From positions 7,938,001 through 7,998,000 of the forward strand of contig OX442319.1 of assembly GCA_949358305.1 (NCBI GenBank): 60,000 bases of DNA. Reading direction: 5' to 3'. The notes under the pieces are model-generated. The model had not been told where the DNA came from. It worked only from the letters and a program-made list of their open reading frames with translations, and made no database searches. The DNA comes from Strigamia acuminata (lineage: Eukaryota; Arthropoda; Chilopoda; Geophilomorpha; Linotaeniidae). A program made the position numbers and the translations under genes. Shown in pieces: positions 1 through 13,770 of the stretch (positions within the stretch are counted from its first letter, which is position 1; each line of letters starts with the position of its first letter).

Positions 1-1380
1 TTGTGGTGTTTGTGCTAAGTCAACTGTGATGAGATCAAAAGTCTATTCTCCCAAATCATCGGTTAAATGTTATAAAACTTACATTGGAGCCTTCTACTAA
101 GGTTTAAACACTATTTCTGAACATTCAGAGACATTGGTCTTGTGGTGTTTGTGCTAAGTCAACTGTGATGAGATCAAAAGTCTATTCTCCCAAATCATCG
201 GTTGGATGTTTCTAAAACTTACATTGGAGCCTTCTACTAAGGTTTAAACACTATTTCTGAACATTCAGAGACATTGGTCTTGTGGTGTTTGTGCTAAGTC
301 AACTGTGATGAGATCAAAAGTCTATTCTCCCAAATCATTGGTTGGATGTTTCTAAAACTTACATTGGAGCCTTCTACTAAGGTTTAAACACTATTTCTGA
401 ACATTCAGAGACATTGGTCTTGTGGTGTTTGTGCTAAGTCAACTGTGATGAGATCAAAAGTCTATTCTCCCAAATCATCGGTTAAATGTTTCTAAAACCT
501 ACATTGGAGCCTTCTACTAAGGTTTAAACACTATTTCTGAACATTCAGAGACATTGGTCTTGTGGTGTTTGTGCTAAGTCAACTGTGATGAGATCAAAAG
601 TCTATTCTCCCAAATCATCGGTTAAATGTTATAAAACTTACATTGGAGCCTTCTACTAAGGTTTAAACACTATTTCTGAACATTCAGAGACATTGGTCTT
701 GTGGTGTTTGTGCTAAGTCAACTGTGATGAGATCAAAAGTCTATTCTCCCAAATCATCGGTTGGATGTTTCTAAAACTTACATTGGAGCCTTCTACTAAG
801 GTTTAAACACTATTTCTGAACATTCAGAGACATTGGTCTTGTGGTGTTTGTGCTAAGTCAACTGTGATGAGATCAAAAGTCTATTCTCCCAAATCATCGG
901 TTGGATGTTTCTAAAACTTACATTGGAGCCTTCTACTAAGGTTTAAACACTATTTCTGAACATTCAGAGACATTGGTCTTGTGGTGTTTGTGCTAAGTCA
1001 ACTGTGATGAGATCAAAAGTCTATTCTCCCAAATCATTGGTTGGATGTTTCTAAAACTTACATTGGAGCCTTCTACTAAGGTTTAAACACTATTTCTGAA
1101 CATTCAGAGACATTGGTCTTGTGGTGTTTGTGCTAAGTCAACTGTGATGAGATCAAAAGTCTATTCTCCCAAATCATCGGTTAAATGTTTCTAAAACTTA
1201 CATTGGAGCCTTCTACTAAGGTTTAAACACTATTTCTGAACATTCAGAGACATTGGTCTTGTGGTGTTTGTGCTAAGTCAACTGTGATGAGATCAAAAGT
1301 CTATTCTCCCAAATCATCGGTTGGATGTTTCTAAAACTTACATTGGAGCCTTCTACTAAGGTTTAAACACTATTTCTAAA

Positions 1381-1527
1381 CATTCAGAGACATTGGACTT
1401 GTGGTGTTTGTGCTAAGTCAACTGCGATGTGAAATGAGCTCAAAATTTTTTTTTCAAAATTTATTGCTTGGGTGTTTCTAAAACTTAGATTGAAGGCTTC
1501 TACTAAGGTTTAAACACTATTTCTGAA
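1381..1527. repeat. Example of the divergent 147-bp monomer class
   Basis: This monomer shares its first ~45 bases and its last ~60 bases with the 140-bp class. The middle is replaced: after AAGTCAACTG it reads CGATGTGAAATGAGCTC, then a T run of about nine, then TTTATTGCTTGGGTGTT. It is 7 bp longer (147 bp) and contains a SacI-type palindrome GAGCTC. Further members lie near 2,270, 2,560, 4,240, 5,225, 6,775, 7,615, 9,020, 9,310, 11,410, 13,800, 14,790 and at many later positions, usually once every 4-12 monomers. Subvariants are GAAATAAGC, GTAAAATGAGC (right half of the array only) and a T tract broken by C. Confidence 0.9.
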
Positions 1528-4500
1528 CATTCAGAGACATTGGTCTTGTGGTGTTTGTGCTAAGTCAACTGTGATGAGATCAAAAGTCTATTCTCCCAAA
1601 TCATCGGTTAAATGTTTCTAAAACCTACATTGGAGCCTTCTACTAAGGTTTAAACACTATTTCTGAACATTCAGAGACATTGGTCTTGTGGTGTTTGTGC
1701 TAAGTCAACTGTGATGAGATCAAAAGTCTATTCTCCCAAATCATCGGTTGGATGTTTCTAAAACTTACATTGGAGCCTTCTACTAAGGTTTAAACACTAT
1801 TTCTGAACATTCAGAGACATTGGTCTTGTGGTGTTTGTGCTAAGTCAACTGTGATGAGATCAAAAGTCTATTCTCCCAAATCATTGGTTGGATGTTTCTA
1901 AAACTTACATTGGAGCCTTCTACTAAGGTTTAAACACTATTTCTGAACATTCAGAGACATTGGTCTTGTGGTGTTTGTGCTAAGTCAACTGTGATGAGAT
2001 CAAAAGTCTATTCTCCCAAATCATCGGTTAAATGTTTCTAAAACTTACATTGGAGCCTTCTACTAAGGTTTAAACACTATTTCTGAACATTCAGAGACAT
2101 TGGTCTTGTGGTGTTTGTGCTAAGTCAACTGTGATGAGATCAAAAGTCTATTCTCCCAAATCATCGGTTGGATGTTTCTAAAACTTACATTGGAGCCTTC
2201 TACTAAGGTTTAAACACTATTTCTGAACATTCAGAGACATTGGTCTTGTGGTGTTTGTGCTAAGTCAACTGCGATGTGAAATAAGCTCAAAATTTTTTTT
2301 TCAAAGTTTATTGCTTGGGTGTTGCTAAAACTTACATTGAAGGCTTCTACTAAGGTTTAAACACTATTTCTAAACATTCAGAGACATTGGTCTTGTGGTG
2401 TTTGTGCTAAGTCAACTGTGATGAGATCAAAAGTCTATTCTCCCAAATCATCGGTTGGATGTTTCTAAAACTTACATTGGAGCCTTCTACTAAGGTTTAA
2501 ACACTATTTCTGAACATTCAGAGACATTGGACTTGTGGTGTTTGTGCTAAGTCAACTGCGATGTGAAATGAGCTCAAAATTTTTTTTTTAAAATTTATTG
2601 CTTAGGTGTTGCTAAAACTTATATTGAAGGCTTCTACTAAGGTTTAAACACTATTTCTGAACATTCAGAGACATTGGACTTGTGGTGTTTGTGCTAAGTC
2701 AACTGTGATGAGATCAAAAGTTTATTCTCCCAAATCATTCGTTGGATGTTTCTAAAACTTACATTGGAGCCTTCTACTAAGGTTTAAACACTATTTCTGA
2801 ACATTCAGAGACATTGGTCTTGTGGTGTTTGTGCTAAGTCAACTGTGATGAGATCAAAAGTCTATTCTCCCAAATCATCGGTTAAATGTTATAAAACTTA
2901 CATTGGAGCCTTCTACTAAGGTTTAAACACTATTTCTGAACATTCAGAGACATTGGACTTGTGGTGTTTGTGCTAAGTCAACTGTGATGAGATCAAAAGT
3001 TTATTCTCCCAAATCATTCGTTGGATGTTTCTAAAACTTACATTGGAGCCTTCTACTAAGGTTTAAACACTATTTCTGAACATTCAGAGACATTGGTCTT
3101 GTGGTGTTTGTGCTAAGTCAACTGTGATGAGATCAAAAGTCTATTCTCCCAAATCATCGGTTAAATGTTATAAAACTTACATTGGAGCCTTCTACTAAGG
3201 TTTAAACACTATTTCTGAACATTCAGAGACATTGGTCTTGTGGTGTTTGTGCTAAGTCAACTGTGATGAGATCAAAAGTCTATTCTCCCAAATCATCGGT
3301 TGGATGTTTCTAAAACTTACATTGGAGCCTTCTACTAAGGTTTAAACACTATTTCTGAACATTCAGAGACATTGGTCTTGTGGTGTTTGTGCTAAGTCAA
3401 CTGTGATGAGATCAAAAGTCTATTCTCCCAAATCATTGGTTGGATGTTTCTAAAACTTACATTGGAGCCTTCTACTAAGGTTTAAACACTATTTCTGAAC
3501 ATTCAGAGACATTGGTCTTGTGGTGTTTGTGCTAAGTCAACTGTGATGAGATCAAAAGTCTATTCTCCCAAATCATCGGTTAAATGTTTCTAAAACCTAC
3601 ATTGGAGCCTTCTACTAAGGTTTAAACACTATTTCTGAACATTCAGAGACATTGGTCTTGTGGTGTTTGTGCTAAGTCAACTGTGATGAGATCAAAAGTC
3701 TATTCTCCCAAATCATCGGTTAAATGTTATAAAACTTACATTGGAGCCTTCTACTAAGGTTTAAACACTATTTCTGAACATTCAGAGACATTGGTCTTGT
3801 GGTGTTTGTGCTAAGTCAACTGTGATGAGATCAAAAGTCTATTCTCCCAAATCATCGGTTGGATGTTTCTAAAACTTACATTGGAGCCTTCTACTAAGGT
3901 TTAAACACTATTTCTGAACATTCAGAGACATTGGTCTTGTGGTGTTTGTGCTAAGTCAACTGTGATGAGATCAAAAGTCTATTCTCCCAAATCATCGGTT
4001 GGATGTTTCTAAAACTTACATTGGAGCCTTCTACTAAGGTTTAAACACTATTTCTGAACATTCAGAGACATTGGTCTTGTGGTGTTTGTGCTAAGTCAAC
4101 TGTGATGAGATCAAAAGTCTATTCTCCCAAATCATTGGTTGGATGTTTCTAAAACTTACATTGGAGCCTTCTACTAAGGTTTAAACACTATTTCTAAACA
4201 TTCAGAGACATTGGACTTGTGGTGTTTGTGCTAAGTCAACTGCGATGTGAAATGAGCTCAAAATTTTTTTTTTTAAATTTATTGCTTAGGTGTTGCTAAA
4301 ACTTATATTGAAGGCTTCTACTAAGGTTTAAACACTATTTCTGAACATTCAGAGACATTGGACTTGTGGTGTTTGTGCTAAGTCAACTGTGATGAGATCA
4401 AAAGTCTATTCTCCCAAATCATTGGTTGGATGTTTCTAAAACTTACATTGGAGCCTTCTACTAAGGTTTAAACACTATTTCTGAACATTCAGAGACATTG

Positions 4501-7500
4501 GTCTTGTGGTGTTTGTGCTAAGTCAACTGTGATGAGATCAAAAGTCTATTCTCCCAAATCATCGGTTAAATGTTTCTAAAACCTACATTGGAGCCTTCTA
4601 CTAAGGTTTAAACACTATTTCTGAACATTCAGAGACATTGGTCTTGTGGTGTTTGTGCTAAGTCAACTGTGATGAGATCAAAAGTCTATTCTCCCAAATC
4701 ATCGGTTAAATGTTATAAAACTTACATTGGAGCCTTCTACTAAGGTTTAAACACTATTTCTGAACATTCAGAGACATTGGTCTTGTGGTGTTTGTGCTAA
4801 GTCAACTGTGATGAGATCAAAAGTCTATTCTCCCAAATCATCGGTTGGATGTTTCTAAAACTTACATTGGAGCCTTCTACTAAGGTTTAAACACTATTTC
4901 TGAACATTCAGAGACATTGGTCTTGTGGTGTTTGTGCTAAGTCAACTGTGATGAGATCAAAAGTCTATTCTCCCAAATCATCGGTTGGATGTTTCTAAAA
5001 CTTACATTGGAGCCTTCTACTAAGGTTTAAACACTATTTCTGAACATTCAGAGACATTGGTCTTGTGGTGTTTGTGCTAAGTCAACTGTGATGAGATCAA
5101 AAGTCTATTCTCCCAAATCATTGGTTGGATGTTTCTAAAACTTACATTGGAGCCTTCTACTAAGGTTTAAACACTATTTCTAAACATTCAGAGACATTGG
5201 ACTTGTGGTGTTTGTGCTAAGTCAACTGCGATGTGAAATGAGCTCAAAATTTTTTTTTTTAAATTTATTGCTTAGGTGTTGCTAAAACTTATATTGAAGG
5301 CTTCTACTAAGGTTTAAACACTATTTCTGAACATTCAGAGACATTGGACTTGTGGTGTTTGTGCTAAGTCAACTGTGATGAGATCAAAAGTTTATTCTCC
5401 CAAATCATTCGTTGGATGTTTCTAAAACTTACATTGGAGCCTTCTACTAAGGTTTAAACACTATTTCTGAACATTCAGAGACATTGGTCTTGTGGTGTTT
5501 GTGCTAAGTCAACTGTGATGAGATCAAAAGTCTATTCTCCCAAATCATCGGTTAAATGTTATAAAACTTACATTGGAGCCTTCTACTAAGGTTTAAACAC
5601 TATTTCTGAACATTCAGAGACATTGGTCTTGTGGTGTTTGTGCTAAGTCAACTGTGATGAGATCAAAAGTCTATTCTCCCAAATCATCGGTTAAATGTTA
5701 TAAAACTTACATTGGAGCCTTCTACTAAGGTTTAAACACTATTTCTGAACATTCAGAGACATTGGTCTTGTGGTGTTTGTGCTAAGTCAACTGTGATGAG
5801 ATCAAAAGTCTATTCTCCCAAATCATCGGTTGGATGTTTCTAAAACTTACATTGGAGCCTTCTACTAAGGTTTAAACACTATTTCTGAACATTCAGAGAC
5901 ATTGGTCTTGTGGTGTTTGTGCTAAGTCAACTGTGATGAGATCAAAAGTCTATTCTCCCAAATCATTGGTTGGATGTTTCTAAAACTTACATTGGAGCCT
6001 TCTACTAAGGTTTAAACACTATTTCTGAACATTCAGAGACATTGGTCTTGTGGTGTTTGTGCTAAGTCAACTGTGATGAGATCAAAAGTCTATTCTCCCA
6101 AATCATCGGTTAAATGTTTCTAAAACCTACATTGGAGCCTTCTACTAAGGTTTAAACACTATTTCTGAACATTCAGAGACATTGGTCTTGTGGTGTTTGT
6201 GCTAAGTCAACTGTGATGAGATCAAAAGTCTATTCTCCCAAATCATCGGTTAAATGTTATAAAACTTACATTGGAGCCTTCTACTAAGGTTTAAACACTA
6301 TTTCTGAACATTCAGAGACATTGGTCTTGTGGTGTTTGTGCTAAGTCAACTGTGATGAGATCAAAAGTCTATTCTCCCAAATCATCGGTTGGATGTTTCT
6401 AAAACTTACATTGGAGCCTTCTACTAAGGTTTAAACACTATTTCTGAACATTCAGAGACATTGGTCTTGTGGTGTTTGTGCTAAGTCAACTGTGATGAGA
6501 TCAAAAGTCTATTCTCCCAAATCATCGGTTGGATGTTTCTAAAACTTACATTGGAGCCTTCTACTAAGGTTTAAACACTATTTCTGAACATTCAGAGACA
6601 TTGGTCTTGTGGTGTTTGTGCTAAGTCAACTGTGATGAGATCAAAAGTCTATTCTCCCAAATCATTGGTTGGATGTTTCTAAAACTTACATTGGAGCCTT
6701 CTACTAAGGTTTAAACACTATTTCTAAACATTCAGAGACATTGGACTTGTGGTGTTTGTGCTAAGTCAACTGCGATGTGAAATGAGCTCAAAATTTTTTT
6801 TTTTAAATTTATTGCTTAGGTGTTGCTAAAACTTATATTGAAGGCTTCTACTAAGGTTTAAACACTATTTCTGAACATTCAGAGACATTGGACTTGTGGT
6901 GTTTGTGCTAAGTCAACTGTGATGAGATCAAAAGTTTATTCTCCCAAATCATTCGTTGGATGTTTCTAAAACTTACATTGGAGCCTTCTACTAAGGTTTA
7001 AACACTATTTCTGAACATTCAGAGACATTGGTCTTGTGGTGTTTGTGCTAAGTCAACTGTGATGAGATCAAAAGTCTATTCTCCCAAATCATCGGTTAAA
7101 TGTTATAAAACTTACATTGGAGCCTTCTACTAAGGTTTAAACACTATTTCTGAACATTCAGAGACATTGGTCTTGTGGTGTTTGTGCTAAGTCAACTGTG
7201 ATGAGATCAAAAGTCTATTCTCCCAAATCATCGGTTGGATGTTTCTAAAACTTACATTGGAGCCTTCTACTAAGGTTTAAACACTATTTCTGAACATTCA
7301 GAGACATTGGTCTTGTGGTGTTTGTGCTAAGTCAACTGTGATGAGATCAAAAGTCTATTCTCCCAAATCATTGGTTGGATGTTTCTAAAACTTACATTGG
7401 AGCCTTCTACTAAGGTTTAAACACTATTTCTGAACATTCAGAGACATTGGTCTTGTGGTGTTTGTGCTAAGTCAACTGTGATGAGATCAAAAGTCTATTC

Positions 7501-10500
7501 TCCCAAATCATCGGTTAAATGTTTCTAAAACCTACATTGGAGCCTTCTACTAAGGTTTAAACACTATTTCTGAACATTCAGAGACATTGGACTTGTGGTG
7601 TTTGTGCTAAGTCAACTGCGATGTGAAATGAGCTCAAAATTTTTTTTTTAAAATTTATTGCTTAGGTGTTGCTAAAACTTATATTGAAGGCTTCTACTAA
7701 GGTTTAAACACTATTTCTGAACATTCAGAGACATTGGACTTGTGGTGTTTGTGCTAAGTCAACTGTGATGAGATCAAAAGTTTATTCTCCCAAATCATTC
7801 GTTGGATGTTTCTAAAACTTACATTGGAGCCTTCTACTAAGGTTTAAACACTATTTCTGAACATTCAGAGACATTGGTCTTGTGGTGTTTGTGCTAAGTC
7901 AACTGTGATGAGATCAAAAGTCTATTCTCCCAAATCATCGGTTAAATGTTATAAAACTTACATTGGAGCCTTCTACTAAGGTTTAAACACTATTTCTGAA
8001 CATTCAGAGACATTGGTCTTGTGGTGTTTGTGCTAAGTCAACTGTGATGAGATCAAAAGTCTATTCTCCCAAATCATCGGTTGGATGTTTCTAAAACTTA
8101 CATTGGAGCCTTCTACTAAGGTTTAAACACTATTTCTGAACATTCAGAGACATTGGTCTTGTGGTGTTTGTGCTAAGTCAACTGTGATGAGATCAAAAGT
8201 CTATTCTCCCAAATCATTGGTTGGATGTTTCTAAAACTTACATTGGAGCCTTCTACTAAGGTTTAAACACTATTTCTGAACATTCAGAGACATTGGTCTT
8301 GTGGTGTTTGTGCTAAGTCAACTGTGATGAGATCAAAAGTCTATTCTCCCAAATCATCGGTTAAATGTTTCTAAAACCTACATTGGAGCCTTCTACTAAG
8401 GTTTAAACACTATTTCTGAACATTCAGAGACATTGGTCTTGTGGTGTTTGTGCTAAGTCAACTGTGATGAGATCAAAAGTCTATTCTCCCAAATCATCGG
8501 TTGGATGTTTCTAAAACTTACATTGGAGCCTTCTACTAAGGTTTAAACACTATTTCTGAACATTCAGAGACATTGGTCTTGTGGTGTTTGTGCTAAGTCA
8601 ACTGTGATGAGATCAAAAGTCTATTCTCCCAAATCATTGGTTGGATGTTTCTAAAACTTACATTGGAGCCTTCTACTAAGGTTTAAACACTATTTCTGAA
8701 CATTCAGAGACATTGGTCTTGTGGTGTTTGTGCTAAGTCAACTGTGATGAGATCAAAAGTCTATTCTCCCAAATCATCGGTTAAATGTTTCTAAAACTTA
8801 CATTGGAGCCTTCTACTAAGGTTTAAACACTATTTCTGAACATTCAGAGACATTGGTCTTGTGGTGTTTGTGCTAAGTCAACTGTGATGAGATCAAAAGT
8901 CTATTCTCCCAAATCATCGGTTGGATGTTTCTAAAACTTACATTGGAGCCTTCTACTAAGGTTTAAACACTATTTCTGAACATTCAGAGACATTGGTCTT
9001 GTGGTGTTTGTGCTAAGTCAACTGCGATGTGAAATAAGCTCAAAATTTTTTTTTCAAAGTTTATTGCTTGGGTGTTGCTAAAACTTACATTGAAGGCTTC
9101 TACTAAGGTTTAAACACTATTTCTAAACATTCAGAGACATTGGTCTTGTGGTGTTTGTGCTAAGTCAACTGTGATGAGATCAAAAGTCTATTCTCCCAAA
9201 TCATCGGTTGGATGTTTCTAAAACTTACATTGGAGCCTTCTACTAAGGTTTAAACACTATTTCTGAACATTCAGAGACATTGGACTTGTGGTGTTTGTGC
9301 TAAGTCAACTGCGATGTGAAATGAGCTCAAAATTTTTTTTTTTAAATTTATTGCTTAGGTGTTGCTAAAACTTATATTGAAGGCTTCTACTAAGGTTTAA
9401 ACACTATTTCTGAACATTCAGAGACATTGGACTTGTGGTGTTTGTGCTAAGTCAACTGTGATGAGATCAAAAGTTTATTCTCCCAAATCATTCGTTGGAT
9501 GTTTCTAAAACTTACATTGGAGCCTTCTACTAAGGTTTAAACACTATTTCTGAACATTCAGAGACATTGGTCTTGTGGTGTTTGTGCTAAGTCAACTGTG
9601 ATGAGATCAAAAGTCTATTCTCCCAAATCATCGGTTAAATGTTATAAAACTTACATTGGAGCCTTCTACTAAGGTTTAAACACTATTTCTGAACATTCAG
9701 AGACATTGGTCTTGTGGTGTTTGTGCTAAGTCAACTGTGATGAGATCAAAAGTCTATTCTCCCAAATCATTGGTTGGATGTTTCTAAAACTTACATTGGA
9801 GCCTTCTACTAAGGTTTAAACACTATTTCTGAACATTCAGAGACATTGGTCTTGTGGTGTTTGTGCTAAGTCAACTGTGATGAGATCAAAAGTCTATTCT
9901 CCCAAATCATTGGTTGGATGTTTCTAAAACTTACATTGGAGCCTTCTACTAAGGTTTAAACACTATTTCTGAACATTCAGAGACATTGGTCTTGTGGTGT
10001 TTGTGCTAAGTCAACTGTGATGAGATCAAAAGTCTATTCTCCCAAATCATCGGTTAAATGTTTCTAAAACTTACATTGGAGCCTTCTACTAAGGTTTAAA
10101 CACTATTTCTGAACATTCAGAGACATTGGTCTTGTGGTGTTTGTGCTAAGTCAACTGTGATGAGATCAAAAGTCTATTCTCCCAAATCATCGGTTGGATG
10201 TTTCTAAAACTTACATTGGAGCCTTCTACTAAGGTTTAAACACTATTTCTGAACATTCAGAGACATTGGTCTTGTGGTGTTTGTGCTAAGTCAACTGTGA
10301 TGAGATCAAAAGTCTATTCTCCCAAATCATTGGTTGGATGTTTCTAAAACTTACATTGGAGCCTTCTACTAAGATTTAAACACTATTTCTGAACATTCAG
10401 AGACATTGGTCTTGTGGTGTTTGTGCTAAGTCAACTGTGATGAGATCAAAAGTCTATTCTCCCAAATCATCGGTTAAATGTTTCTAAAACTTACATTGGA

Positions 10501-13500
10501 GCCTTCTACTAAGGTTTAAACACTATTTCTGAACATTCAGAGACATTGGTCTTGTGGTGTTTGTGCTAAGTCAACTGTGATGAGATCAAAAGTCTATTCT
10601 CCCAAATCATCGGTTGGATGTTTCTAAAACTTACATTGGAGCCTTCTACTAAGGTTTAAACACTATTTCTGAACATTCAGAGACATTGGTCTTGTGGTGT
10701 TTGTGCTAAGTCAACTGTGATGAGATCAAAAGTCTATTCTCCCAAATCATCGGTTGAATGTTTCTAAAACTTACATTGGAGCCTTCTACTAAGGTTTAAA
10801 CACTATTTCTGAACATTCAGAGACATTGGTCTTGTGGTGTTTGTGCTAAGTCAACTGTGATGAGATCAAAAGTCTATTCTCCCAAATCATTGGTTGGATG
10901 TTTCTAAAACTTACATTGGAGCCTTCTACTAAGGTTTAAACACTATTTCTGAACATTCAGAGACATTGGTCTTGTGGTGTTTGTGCTAAGTCAACTGTGA
11001 TGAGATCAAAAGTCTATTCTCCCAAATCATTGGTTGGATGTTTCTAAAACTTACATTGGAGCCTTCTACTAAGGTTTAAACAATATTTCTGAACATTCAG
11101 AGACATTGGTCTTGTGGTGTTTGTGCTAAGTCAACTGTGATGAGATCAAAAGTCTATTTTCCCAAATCATCGGTTAAATGTTTCTAAAACTTACATTGGA
11201 GCCTTCTACTAAGGTTTAAACACTATTTCTGAACATTCAGAGACATTGGTCTTGTGGTGTTTGTGCTAAGTCAACTGTGATGAGATCAAAAGTCTATTCT
11301 CCCAAATCATCGGTTGGATGTTTCTAAAACTTACATTGGAGCCTTCTACTAAGGTTTAAACACTATTTCTGAACATTCAGAGACATTGGACTTGTGGTGT
11401 TTGTGCTAAGTCAACTGCGATGTGAAATGAGCTCAAAATTTTTTTTTCAAAATTTATTGCTTGGGTGTTGCTAAAACTTATATTGAAGGCTTCTACTAAG
11501 GTTTAAACACTATTTCTGAACATACAGAGACATTGGACTTGTGGTGTTTGTGCTAAGTAACTGTGATGAGATCAAAAGTCTATTCTCCCAAATCATTGCT
11601 TGGATGTTGCTAAAACTTATATTGAAGGCTTCTACTAAGGTTTAAACACTATTTCTGAACATTCAGAGACATTGGTCTTGTGGTGTTTGTGCTAAGTCAA
11701 CTGTGATGAGATCAAAAGTCTATTCTCCCAAATCATCGGTTGGATGTTTCTAAAACTTACATTGGAGCCTTCTACTAAGGTTTAAACACTATTTCTGAAC
11801 ATTCAGAGACATTGGTCTTATGGTGTTTGTGCTAAGTCAACTGTGATGAGATCAAAAGTCTATTCTCCCAAATCATCGGTTGGATGTTTCTAAAACTTAC
11901 ATTGGAGCCTTCTACTAAGGTTTAAACACTATTTCTGAACATTCAGAGACATTGGTCTTGTGGTGTTTGTGCTAAGTCAACTGTGATGAGATCAAAAGTC
12001 TATTCTCCCAAATCATTGGTTGGATGTTTCTAAAACTTACATTGGAGCCTTCTACTAAGGTTTAAACACTATTTCTGAACATTCAGAGACATTAGTCTTG
12101 TGGTGTTTGTGCTAAGTCAACTGTGATGAGATCAAAAGTCTATTCTCCCAAATCATCGGTTGAATGTTTCTAAAACTTACATTGGAGCCTTCTACTAAGG
12201 TTTAAACACTATTTCTGAACATTCAGAGACATTGGTCTTGTGGTGTTTGTGCTAAGTCAACTGTGATGAGATCAAAAGTCTATTCTCCCAAATCATCGGT
12301 TGGATGTTTCTAAAACTTACATTGGAGCCTTCTACTAAGGTTTAAACACTATTTCTGAACATTCAGAGACATTGGTCTTGTGGTGTTTGTGCTAAGTCAA
12401 CTGTGATGAGATCAAAAGTCTATTCTCCCAAATCATTGGTTGGATGTTTCTAAAACTTACATTGGAGCCTTCTACTAAGGTTTAAACACTATTTCTGAAC
12501 ATTCAGAGACATTGGTCTTGTGGTGTTTGTGCTAAGTCAACTGTGATGAGATCAAAAGTCTATTCTCCCAAATCATTGGTTGGATGTTTCTAAAACTTAC
12601 ATTGGAGCCTTCTACTAAGGTTTAAACACTATTTCTGAACATTCAGAGACATTGGTCTTGTGGTGTTTGTGCTAAGTCAACTGTGATGAGATCAAAAGTC
12701 TATTCTCCCAAATCATCGGTTAAATGTTTCTAAAACTTACATTGGAGCCTTCTACTAAGGTTTAAACACTATTTCTGAACATTCAGAGACATTGGTCTTG
12801 TGGTGTTTGTGCTAAGTCAACTGTGATGAGATCAAAAGTCTATTCTCCCAAATCATCGGTTGGATGTTTCTAAAACTTACATTGGAGCCTTCTACTAAGG
12901 TTTAAACACTATTTCTGAACATTCAGAGACATTGGTCTTGTGGTGTTTGTGCTAAGTCAACTGTGATGAGATCAAAAGTCTATTCTCCCAAATCATTGGT
13001 TGGATGTTTCTAAAACTTACATTGGAGCCTTCTACTAAGATTTAAACACTATTTCTGAACATTCAGAGACATTGGTCTTGTGGTGTTTGTGCTAAGTCAA
13101 CTGTGATGAGATCAAAAGTCTATTCTCCCAAATCATCGGTTAAATGTTTCTAAAACTTACATTGGAGCCTTCTACTAAGGTTTAAACACTATTTCTGAAC
13201 ATTCAGAGACATTGGTCTTGTGGTGTTTGTGCTAAGTCAACTGTGATGAGATCAAAAGTCTATTCTCCCAAATCATCGGTTGGATGTTTCTAAAACTTAC
13301 ATTGGAGCCTTCTACTAAGGTTTAAACACTATTTGTGAACATTCAGAGACATTGGTCTTGTGGTGTTTGTGCTAAGTCAACTGTGATGAGATCAAAAGTC
13401 TATTCTCCCAAATCATCGGTTGAATGTTTCTAAAACTTACATTGGAGCCTTCTACTAAGGTTTAAACACTATTTCTGAACATTCAGAGACATTGGTCTTG

Positions 13501-13770
13501 TGGTGTTTGTGCTAAGTCAACTGTGATGAGATCAAAAGTCTATTCTCCCAAATCATTGGTTGGATGTTTCTAAAACTTACATTGGAGCCTTCTACTAAGG
13601 TTTAAACACTATTTCTGAACATTCAGAGACATTGGTCTTGTGGTGTTTGTGCTAAGTCAACTGTGATGAGATCAAAAGTCTATTCTCCCAAATCATCGGT
13701 TGGATGTTTCTAAAACTTACATTGGAGCCTTCTACTAAGGTTTAAACACTATTTCTGAACATTCAGAGAC